Shown here piece after piece: positions 43,011 to 49,530 of a stretch of 49,530 bases of DNA. Within the stretch, counting starts at the first letter, position 1; each line of letters begins with the position of its first letter. Below the pieces are notes generated by a model. That model saw only the letters and a program-made list of their open reading frames with translations. It was not told where the DNA came from and did no database searches. The position numbers and the translations under genes are program-made. This stretch comes from Verrucomicrobiota bacterium (GTDB lineage Bacteria; Verrucomicrobiota; Verrucomicrobiia; Verrucomicrobiales; Akkermansiaceae): positions 1 through 49,530 of the forward strand of contig RDZR01000043.1 of NCBI GenBank assembly GCA_004294095.1. The letters run 5' to 3'.

Positions 43011-46000
43011 CAAATCACCAGCGAGCAAGTCATCTCCGGTGACAACGGCGGTTGGTCTGTAGCCTGGGCTCAAGCCAACAACGGCCGCCTCTACCACCTC
43101 GGCGATCTCTACGGCATTTATCGTAGTGATGACCGCGGCCAATCGTGGACGCAGCCTCTCCGGGGCTTTCAATCCGATGAAGAATGGATTGGCTACGGCG
43201 TCGCTGTGGTGCCCACCAATGCCAATAAAGTTTACTATTATGGTGGCGAGCGTGTCTGCCGTTCCCTCGACGGCGGCGAAACTTGGCCGATCTACACCAC
43301 AATCAGTCGCGAAGGCCTAGAGCGCCGACGCGGAGCAGTTCAACTCGCAATCAAACCAGGCACCGAGGACGAAATCTGGGCCATTGGCCGCGTGAATGCC
43401 ACCGATAAGGTGACTCTCATTCGTTCCACTAACGGCGGCTCCTCTTTCGCACCCGTCGGAGGCTCCACCTTTAACAGCGATAACCGCTTAGCGCACTCCA
43501 TTCACTTTCGCCCTACCAACCCAAATCACGTTTGGGTGGGCACCTCAAATGGAGTCTATGCGAGCACCGATGGCGGCTCGAACTGGACTCTAGTTGCTGG
43601 CACCTCAGGCCGAAATATTTCTGCCATCGGATTGAGTAAAGTCCCCGGCAACAACATCGCCATCATTGCGACTCCGAATTGGGTCCGGGCGATTAACGCT
43701 ACCGACTGGAACAACGTTTCCACCTACTTCATTTCTTTCGCGACCGATGACAATCCTGGTAAAGGCTCAAACGGCCATTTGCTCGCTTTGCGAAACGGTA
43801 ATTTCCTGCTCTCGGATAACACTCGGAATCTTTTCCTCATCGGGCCCACCGGTAACCTTATCACCCTTCTGAGCTCGACGCGGAACAACACCAGCCCCGC
43901 TCAAACTCCCGCCTGGGCCGATATGCCCACGGAGATCGCAAAAGGCGACAACTGGATGCGCGAGGATATCTGGCAGGATGTCTCCCAAGATAACACCATC
44001 TACTCCGATGGTGGGGCTGGCCCTTCCATCTCGACCGATCTCGGCCAGACTTGGACTTTCATCTGCAAGGGTGTCCGCGGCGTGGTTACAAACAAACCCG
44101 TCTTGATCGAGGGCAATACGTCTCTAGCTCTCTTCCCCTGCAACGATAAAGGGGTTCTTGTGCACAACGGCGGCGGTAATAGCGACACGCTCGCCACCGT
44201 GGCCAAAAAGGACATTAACTATGGTAACCTCTACGTAATGCACCAGGTCATGCCTGTGGGCAACGGTCAAACAATCTACGGCGTCGGAGGTAAGCAAGGC
44301 GACTTTAGCGTTGCTCCGGTCATGATCAAGAGCACCAACAGTGGTGCTAACTGGACCCAGTTACCCGCTGCGGGCCTCCCTTCTACCAGCGCGATGCGCC
44401 CAGGCAATCTGATCGCCGCCGGCACCGTCGATTTGAACAATCCGAATGACATTCTCGTGCTCATGGGTGCAGACACAGGCACCATCCACCGCTCCACCGA
44501 CGGCGGCCAGACCTTCGGCCCCGCCCTCGGTGGGATCCGCTCGTTCAGCAGTGCGCAGGAAAATTTCAAATCCGCTTTCTTGGAACGCGATGGGGTCAAT
44601 GCTAACAAGCGTTATTGTATCATTAGAGATGATTTTGGCGATGCAACACCCGATGATTTCGGTTTCTATACCTCGGATGATAAAGGTGCGAATTGGACCA
44701 GCCGTAGCCGCCCGTTTGGCGCTGTTGAAGGCTTCTCAGTGGATCCGAAAACGGAGGGGCGTATCTGGCAAGGCACAAACTTTAATCTCCACACCTCGAT
44801 CGACGGCGGAGTGAACTGGATACAGGTCGATAATTTCCAAGGTGTCAGCTCCATCGATGCCTTCAACGGCCGAGTGCTTGTTTACGCGCGCCGCAACAAT
44901 GCACCAACTTGGGATCTTTGGTTTTCACCCGATAACGGCACTAACTGGCAACAGCTCACCAACGCCACCTGGAGATTCCCCAGCACGCGTAATCCTGACC
45001 GCGTTACCCGTTGGAAATTTGCTCTAGATCCTAACAATCCTAACCGCTTCTGGTGCGGCGGACTATCCGGCGCGGTCTATACGTTTAATGCCACCGGCTC
45101 TTCGCCCACCCCTCCTGCCATCACCACGAATCCGTCGAACACCACTGTAACAACTGGAAGCAGCGCAAGCTTCAGCGTCGGTGCCAGCGGCAACCCCGCT
45201 CCTACCTTCCAGTGGCAGCGCGCCGCCAACGGCAGCTCGACATTCAACAACCTGTCAAACGGAGGATCATATTCCGGCGTTACCAGCAGCAGCCTCACGG
45301 TGTCCAACACCACCACCACGATGAGCGGGGATCGCTTCCGCGCAGTGGCCACCAATAGTCAGGGCACCGCTACCAGCTCGGCAGCGACGCTAACTGTCAA
45401 CTCCGCGCCCGTGCCTGTCATTACCAGCTCTTTGACAAGAAGCGGCAACGTCGGCACCGCGCTAAGCTACACCATCACGGCAAGCAACAGCCCGACCAGC
45501 TACAATGCGAGCAGCCTTCCAAACGGCTTGAGCGTAAACACCGCGACGGGTGTGATCAGCGGCACCCCCACCACAGCGGGCACCTTCAATACCACCATCA
45601 GCGCTACCAATGGCAGCGGACCAGGATCGTCCACTTTAGTCTTCACTATTGCAGCCGCCCTTCCTCCAGCTCCGGTCATTAACAGTGCCCTAACTCAAAG
45701 TGGGCAAGTGGCTACCTCGCTCAGTTACACCATTACCGCAACTAACAGCCCCACGAGCTATAACGCCACCAACCTGCCCGCAGGCCTCAGCGTGAATACC
45801 TCTACCGGCGTGATCAGCGGCACTCCCACCGCTGCAGGCACTGTGAACACCAGCGTCAGCGCTACCAACAGCGGTGGCACCGGCTCGTCCACACTGGTCT
45901 TCACCATCGCACCCGATCCTGCCGCCCCAGCGAAGTTGACCGGCACGATTATCGGCACCACCGGTTCGTGGGAAAATAGCGGCAACACCCGCGACAAAGC

Positions 46001-48392
46001 CTTCGATGGAGACACCAACTCGTTCTTCGACGGTCCTTCGGGCAACGGTAACTGGGTCGGCCTCGACCTAGGCACCGCGCAAGTGATCAACCAAGTGCGC
46101 TACTTCCCTCGCAACGGTCTCGGCGAGCGCATGAACGGCGGTATCTTCCAAGGCTCCAGCTCCGCTGATTTTAGCAGCGGCGTCGTCAACCTCCATACCA
46201 TCACCACCAACGCACCAAACTCGTTCACCGCCGTGGCCATCACCAATGGCTCGAGCTTCCGTTACGTCCGCTATCTGTCACCGAACGGCAGCAATGGCAA
46301 CGTGGCCGAGTTGGAATTCTACCGTCCCGGCAACGGCGGCGGCGGTGGCCCCTCAGCACCCGTGATCACCAGCTCGCTCACCGCGACGGCCACGCAGAAC
46401 AGCTCGTTCAGCTACTCGATTGTCGCGACCAATAGCCCCACCAGCTATAACGCCACCAGCCTACCCGCAGGCCTCAGCGTGAATACCTCCACTGGCGTCA
46501 TCAGTGGCACTCCGACGGGAACCGGCACCAGCAACATCAGCATCAGTGCCACCAACGGCGGCGGCACCGATACCGAAACCCTCGTCCTCAACGTCAACGC
46601 TGCAGCGGGTATTACTCTCGCAAATGCGCTGGATAACTCCAACCTTACATGGAGTGTCGGCGGCACCGCCGGCTGGACAGGTCAAACCGCAGTCACATTC
46701 GATGGAGTCGATGCGGCCAAGAGTGCTACTATCGACCATAATCAGGAATCTTGGTTCGAGACTACGGTAACAGGCCCAGGCACGTTGACCTTCCGCTGGA
46801 GGATTTCTTCCGAGGCAGCTTACGACTTCTTGCGCTTTACCATCAACGGGGGCGAGCAAGCCTCTGCAGAAGCGATCTCCGGCGAAGTAAATTGGACACT
46901 CAAAACAGTGTTTGTTCCATCCGGTTCGCAAACCCTGCGTTGGCGCTACGTGAAAGACGGAGCCGATATTGCTGGAGCCGATGCTGCATGGGTCGATCAA
47001 GTGACATACGCCACCTCAAGTGCGACACCTCCCTCGATCACTAGCTCGCTCACCGCAACGGCCACGCAGAACAGCTCGTTCAGCTACTCGATTGTCGCAA
47101 CCAACAGCCCTACGAGCTATAACGCCACCAGCCTGCCCGCAGGCCTCAGCGTCAATACCTCCACCGGTGTGATCAGCGGCACCCCGACTGCCGCAGGAAC
47201 GAGCAATGTCAGCATCAGCGCCACCAACGGCGGCGGCACCGATACCGAATCCCTCGCGCTCACCGTCAACGCCGCAAGCGGTGGATCTGGTGTGAACCGC
47301 GCAACCGGAGGTTCAGCGACTTCCAATAACACTGATTCACCGAACAATGAAGCTGTGGCCCAAGTTTTTGACAGCAATGTCAATACCAAGTGGTTGACCT
47401 TCTCCAATGCAGGCTGGATCCGCTATGCCTTCGGCAGCGGTGCGAGTTGGACCATCACCTCTTACGCAGTCACCAGCGCGAACGACGCACCGGAACGCGA
47501 TCCAAGGAATTGGACACTGCAGGGAAGCAACAATGGCAATGACTGGACCACGGTTGACACCCGCTCCAACGAGACCTTCTCGGCTCGCCTCCAACGGCGG
47601 GTGTTCACCGTCGCTAGTCCCGGCACCTTCAGTTCCTATCGACTGAATGTCTCCGCCAACCAGAGCGGCAGCATCCTGCAACTCGCTGAACTGGAGCTTT
47701 ACTCTGGCTCCGGCAGCACGGTCACCGCTCCCGCGATCACCAGCGCGCTCACCGCGACGGCCACGCAGAACAGCTCGTTCAGCTACACCATCACGGCATC
47801 GAATAGCCCCACGAGCTATAACGCCACCAGCCTGCCCGCTGGCCTCAGCGTAAATACCTCCACCGGCGTGATTAGCGGCACTCCGACGAGTAGCGGCACG
47901 AGCAATGTCGGCATCAGTGCCACCAATTCCGGCGGCAGCGGCTCGGCTACTGTGGTGCTCACCGTCAACGCGGCTTCCGGCGGCGGTTCACCCGTGAAAC
48001 TCACCGGCACCACCATCGGCACCACCGGTTCGTGGACTAACGGCGGCAACACCCGCGACCGCGCGGTGGACGGCAGCACCTCCACGTTCTTCGATGGCCC
48101 CTCGGCCAACGGCATCTGGGTCGGTCTCGACCTAGGCACCGCCAACCAAATCGTGCAAGTGCGCTACTTCCCACGTCAAGACTGGGCTGGCCGCATGGTC
48201 GGAGGCGTGTTCCAGGGCTCCAACACCGCTGACTTCAGCAGCGGCGTCACCACCCTGCACACCATCTCAGCGACACCATCCATGTCGTTCACCACCGTGA
48301 CCATCACCAACGGCACGGCCTTCCGCTACGTCCGCTACCTGTCGCCCAACGACGGCTACGGCAACGTCGCCGAGGTGGAGTTCTATCGTTAA
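42888..48392 (+). CDS. Secreted Asp-box (BNR) beta-propeller protein with Ig-like, putative-Ig and discoidin modules
   Basis: 1834 residues. A signal peptide (about 1-43, ending NAQITSEQ) is followed by a ~690-residue propeller region of the sortilin/BNR type with about ten Asp-box motifs (S-x-D-x-G-x-x-W/F), such as SLDGGETW, STNGGSSF, STDGGSNW, STDLGQTW, STNSGANW, STDGGQTF and SIDGGVNW. Then come an Ig-like domain (about 742-838) and five putative-Ig (He_PIG) modules at about 840, 927, 1155, 1383 and 1613. Two F5/8-type discoidin-like modules are alike (about 1015-1153 and 1704-1834) and a third is different (about 1470-1612); a jelly-roll-like module lies at about 1241-1382. Asp-box propellers include sialidases and xyloglucanases; no catalytic residues can be named. 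The architecture suggests binding or degradation of extracellular polysaccharide. No LPXTG or PEP-CTERM sorting signal is seen. Confidence 0.85.
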   Translation: MTSPSNPFALKLGAIVDTLGRYTRLTMLAAACGLASTQTNAQITSEQVISGDNGGWSVAWAQANNGRLYHLGDLYGIYRSDDRGQSWTQPLRGFQSDEEWIGYGVAVVPTNANKVYYYGGERVCRSLDGGETWPIYTTISREGLERRRGAVQLAIKPGTEDEIWAIGRVNATDKVTLIRSTNGGSSFAPVGGSTFNSDNRLAHSIHFRPTNPNHVWVGTSNGVYASTDGGSNWTLVAGTSGRNISAIGLSKVPGNNIAIIATPNWVRAINATDWNNVSTYFISFATDDNPGKGSNGHLLALRNGNFLLSDNTRNLFLIGPTGNLITLLSSTRNNTSPAQTPAWADMPTEIAKGDNWMREDIWQDVSQDNTIYSDGGAGPSISTDLGQTWTFICKGVRGVVTNKPVLIEGNTSLALFPCNDKGVLVHNGGGNSDTLATVAKKDINYGNLYVMHQVMPVGNGQTIYGVGGKQGDFSVAPVMIKSTNSGANWTQLPAAGLPSTSAMRPGNLIAAGTVDLNNPNDILVLMGADTGTIHRSTDGGQTFGPALGGIRSFSSAQENFKSAFLERDGVNANKRYCIIRDDFGDATPDDFGFYTSDDKGANWTSRSRPFGAVEGFSVDPKTEGRIWQGTNFNLHTSIDGGVNWIQVDNFQGVSSIDAFNGRVLVYARRNNAPTWDLWFSPDNGTNWQQLTNATWRFPSTRNPDRVTRWKFALDPNNPNRFWCGGLSGAVYTFNATGSSPTPPAITTNPSNTTVTTGSSASFSVGASGNPAPTFQWQRAANGSSTFNNLSNGGSYSGVTSSSLTVSNTTTTMSGDRFRAVATNSQGTATSSAATLTVNSAPVPVITSSLTRSGNVGTALSYTITASNSPTSYNASSLPNGLSVNTATGVISGTPTTAGTFNTTISATNGSGPGSSTLVFTIAAALPPAPVINSALTQSGQVATSLSYTITATNSPTSYNATNLPAGLSVNTSTGVISGTPTAAGTVNTSVSATNSGGTGSSTLVFTIAPDPAAPAKLTGTIIGTTGSWENSGNTRDKAFDGDTNSFFDGPSGNGNWVGLDLGTAQVINQVRYFPRNGLGERMNGGIFQGSSSADFSSGVVNLHTITTNAPNSFTAVAITNGSSFRYVRYLSPNGSNGNVAELEFYRPGNGGGGGPSAPVITSSLTATATQNSSFSYSIVATNSPTSYNATSLPAGLSVNTSTGVISGTPTGTGTSNISISATNGGGTDTETLVLNVNAAAGITLANALDNSNLTWSVGGTAGWTGQTAVTFDGVDAAKSATIDHNQESWFETTVTGPGTLTFRWRISSEAAYDFLRFTINGGEQASAEAISGEVNWTLKTVFVPSGSQTLRWRYVKDGADIAGADAAWVDQVTYATSSATPPSITSSLTATATQNSSFSYSIVATNSPTSYNATSLPAGLSVNTSTGVISGTPTAAGTSNVSISATNGGGTDTESLALTVNAASGGSGVNRATGGSATSNNTDSPNNEAVAQVFDSNVNTKWLTFSNAGWIRYAFGSGASWTITSYAVTSANDAPERDPRNWTLQGSNNGNDWTTVDTRSNETFSARLQRRVFTVASPGTFSSYRLNVSANQSGSILQLAELELYSGSGSTVTAPAITSALTATATQNSSFSYTITASNSPTSYNATSLPAGLSVNTSTGVISGTPTSSGTSNVGISATNSGGSGSATVVLTVNAASGGGSPVKLTGTTIGTTGSWTNGGNTRDRAVDGSTSTFFDGPSANGIWVGLDLGTANQIVQVRYFPRQDWAGRMVGGVFQGSNTADFSSGVTTLHTISATPSMSFTTVTITNGTAFRYVRYLSPNDGYGNVAEVEFYR
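45409..47997 (+). repeat. Five near-identical putative-Ig repeat units within the propeller gene
   Basis: Units of about 255-270 bases begin near 45409, 45667, 46351, 47035 and 47725. Units share SPTSYNATSLPAGLSVNTST and GVISGTPT almost unchanged, and the later three also share TATATQNSSFSY at DNA level. Conservation this high between neighbouring modules points to recent duplication or gene conversion. Confidence 0.85.
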
Positions 48393-48405
48393 GCACCGAC
48401 TAGAT

Positions 48406-48432
48406 GGCCGACCTCGCTCCGCAAGGTCGGCC
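48406..48432 (+). terminator. First hairpin after the propeller gene
   Basis: GGCCGACCT (48406-48414) and AGGTCGGCC (48424-48432) form a perfect 9-bp stem 13 bases after the stop codon. There is no T-run, so it may act together with the next hairpin. Confidence 0.5.
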
Positions 48433-48458
48433 TGATCGTCCACTTCGCCTACCACTCA

Positions 48459-48486
48459 GGCCCGCCCCGAAAGAGGCGGGCCTTTT
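48459..48486 (+). terminator. Rho-independent terminator of the propeller gene
   Basis: GGCCCGCC (48459-48466) pairs with GGCGGGCC (48475-48482) and is followed by TTTT, a GC-rich stem with a short T-run. Confidence 0.8.
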
Positions 48487-48651
48487 CGTGGACTGCGCAC
48501 GGGCTCTGAGTCGCAAAGACCTTCGCCACGGTGATGCCAATGCGGGCAAGCAGTGGCTCACCATCGATGACATCAGGCTGACGCACGTCAGTCCGTAAGC
48601 TCCCAAAAAACCATGGGATGGCCCAGTGCCCTCCCAAAATCTGATTAGACA

Positions 48652-48678
48652 GGCATCTTCGGGTGCCCCGTTTTTTTT
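48652..48678 (+). terminator. Terminator-like hairpin with TTCG loop and T-run
   Basis: GGCATC and GGTGCC (one G-T pair) flank a TTCG tetraloop (48658-48661), followed shortly by eight T (48671-48678). No gene ends just upstream on the plus strand, so it may be a backup terminator or the end of an unseen short transcript. Confidence 0.65.
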
Positions 48679-48711
48679 CGTCAACGTAAAAATTTGTTTG
48701 CTTGAAATTAT

Positions 48712-49004
48712 TTTATCGCTTGACCGAAAACGCGAATCAACAAGTCTGAAGGAAGTTTAAATCCTAGATAAAGTTTTATTCGGCCCCGGTGTAATAGACA
48801 AAATTGTTTACCACCTTCGGCTGAATGCGCCGCCAAAAACTCTTTGGCGATTTGAGGTTTTAAACAAAAAACCCACAAAACCCATGACATCACACAGCAA
48901 CCCGTTTGCGCTCAAATTGGGCGCAAACCTAGATACCCTCGGGCGTATTACTCGCCTTACCATGTTAGCCGCTGTTTGCGGATTAGCGGCCACCCACGCC
49001 AATG
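48712..49004 (+). repeat. Duplicated upstream/leader/signal-peptide segment, copy 2
   Basis: Second copy of the segment at 42721-43010; same order of conserved blocks up to and including the signal peptide (SNPFALKLGA, RLTMLAA). Confidence 0.85.
48795..48810. promoter_or_regulatory. Inverted repeat upstream of the second propeller gene
   Basis: TAGACAA-AA-TTGTTTA: same element as at 42802-42817 with one changed base in the right arm. It sits about 73 bases before the ATG, nearly the same distance as in copy 1. Confidence 0.45.
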
Positions 49005-49530
49005 CTCAAATCACTGGTCAACAAGTCATCTCCGGCGATACCGGCGGGTGGACTGTCGCGTGGGCGCAGGCCAACGATGGGCGCCTCTATCATGGCGGCG
49101 ACCTCTTCGGCCTCTTTCGCAGCGATGATCGCGGCGAAACTTGGTTCCAAACCTTCAATGGCTTTGAAAGCAATGAAGATATGGAAACGTTTGGCATTGC
49201 CGTAGTTCCTACCAACTCGAACAAAGTCTATTACTATGGTGGCGAGCACATCATGCGTTCGCTCGATGGCGGCCTGACCTTTCCCATTTACACCACCATC
49301 AGTCGCGCCAACCTTTATCCTGAAAATCAAAACGAAAAACGGGATCGCGGCTCCTACTCGATCGCACTAAAACCCGGCTTCGAAGATGAAGTGTGGGTAG
49401 TCGGGCGCCGATCAGCCTCCGAAAAAGTCACCCTCATTCGTTCAATAAACGGAGGGGAAACGTTTAGCGATGTTGGAGGCTCAATTTTCAATAGCGATTT
49501 CCGCCGAGCCATCACCATTAACTTCCGCCC
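48884..49530 (+). CDS. Paralogous secreted Asp-box propeller protein, N-terminal part (runs off the window)
   Basis: ATG 48884 opens a frame that continues to the window end without a stop (215 codons visible). It is closely similar to the start of the 1834-residue protein: MTSHSNPFALKLGA, signal cleavage near ANAQIT, QQVISGDTGGW, AVVPTNSNKVYYYGGE. Asp-box motifs SDDRGETW, SLDGGLTF and SINGGETF are present. It is a tandem paralogue with its own copy of the upstream region. Confidence 0.9.
   Translation, partial: MTSHSNPFALKLGANLDTLGRITRLTMLAAVCGLAATHANAQITGQQVISGDTGGWTVAWAQANDGRLYHGGDLFGLFRSDDRGETWFQTFNGFESNEDMETFGIAVVPTNSNKVYYYGGEHIMRSLDGGLTFPIYTTISRANLYPENQNEKRDRGSYSIALKPGFEDEVWVVGRRSASEKVTLIRSINGGETFSDVGGSIFNSDFRRAITINFR

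Larger units (their letters stand above)
1681..45748. repeat. Dispersed strand-symmetric heptamer CTGTTAG/CTAACAG (about 60 copies)
   Basis: Counted by eye: 37 copies of CTGTTAG (for example 2071, 2428, 3313, 4141, 4171, 11238, 11265, 14147, 14233, 14299, 14338, 22435, 22501, 22561, 25292, 25373, 40081, 41941, 42373) and 23 of CTAACAG (for example 1681, 2938, 4497, 5539, 6238, 6669, 9289, 15259, 22759, 26024, 30395, 37437, 37558). Random expectation for both strands is about 6. About ten CTAGCAG/CTGCTAG variants add to it, giving CTARCAG. The neighbours are often a pyrimidine before CTAACAG and A or G after CTGTTAG. The copies are in coding and intergenic DNA and in several frames. Function unknown. 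Confidence 0.8.
48393..48883. other. 491-base intergenic region between the two propeller genes
   Basis: Holds two tandem hairpins directly after the first gene (48406-48432 and 48459-48486), a second terminator-like hairpin (48652-48678) and the duplicated upstream segment from 48712. The 64-codon reading frame at 48404-48598 runs through the hairpins and has no recognisable content, so I see no gene here. Confidence 0.7.

Noticed and set aside
48404-48598. 64-codon plus-strand ORF after the propeller gene
   Set aside because: It runs through two terminator hairpins, is Arg/Pro-rich without any recognisable motif, and follows the composition of structured non-coding DNA.

Overview
The window looks like a chromosomal segment of a Verrucomicrobiota bacterium, possibly a Verrucomicrobiales relative. 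This is inferred from gene content and style and was not checked by a search: a MoxR/DUF58/BatA-B-C-D-E cluster with fused members, few clear Shine-Dalgarno sequences, mreBCD-PBP2-RNase G linkage, large secreted Asp-box/Ig/discoidin proteins, and Rhs remnants. Most of the window is gene-dense and of medium GC. The two ends differ from it: the left 1.7 kb is AT-rich and the right 7 kb is repetitive.

Layout. 1-1.8 kb: the 3' end of an rhs (YD-repeat) gene with its variable tip, followed by small membrane ORFs, an orphan tip-like ORF and a frameshifted second copy of the Rhs core end. 1.9-4.5 kb: a neutral zinc metallopeptidase and peptide chain release factor 3. 4.6-12.4 kb: a tightly packed moxR-DUF58-(small membrane protein)-batA-batBC-batDE operon. 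12.4-18.3 kb: a GalU-like nucleotidyltransferase, a large sugar kinase/UDPGP nucleotidyltransferase fusion and glutamine-dependent NAD synthetase. 18.4-20.3 kb: a membrane-anchored repeat/beta-helix protein. 20.5-26.9 kb: the cell-shape operon mreB-mreC-mreD-mrdA-rng. 26.9-28.2 kb: tatA with its terminator, then a lipoprotein of the endonuclease/exonuclease/phosphatase family. 28.3-32.4 kb: a DUF2452 protein, an Aas-like acyl-activating enzyme, trpA and an ACT-domain protein. 32.4-39.4 kb: an ankyrin lipoprotein, a class A PBP, an HtrA-type protease followed by a protease-dead paralogue, and a rhomboid protease. 39.5-42.5 kb: queF-queC-queD-folE2-aat, a preQ0/preQ1 (queuosine precursor) cluster without queE. 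42.9-49.5 kb: an 1834-residue secreted Asp-box propeller protein with Ig-like, putative-Ig and discoidin modules, then the start of a paralogue that carries a copy of the same upstream region and signal peptide.

The most unexpected sequence-level signal is the heptamer CTGTTAG/CTAACAG. I counted about 60 exact copies by eye, against about 6 expected for a random 7-mer on both strands. It occurs on both strands, in several reading frames and in intergenic DNA, and almost disappears in the right-hand 7 kb. It behaves like a genome-wide short signal (uptake-sequence-like, methylation-linked or architectural), although codon-pair bias must be excluded. Other notable points are the iterated Rhs tip/small-membrane-ORF modules, a 17-T homopolymer inside mreD, the reversed-order kinase/nucleotidyltransferase fusion, the protease/pseudoprotease pair, and tandem propeller genes with a duplicated palindromic upstream element. 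I recognised no tRNA, rRNA, CRISPR array or insertion sequence.
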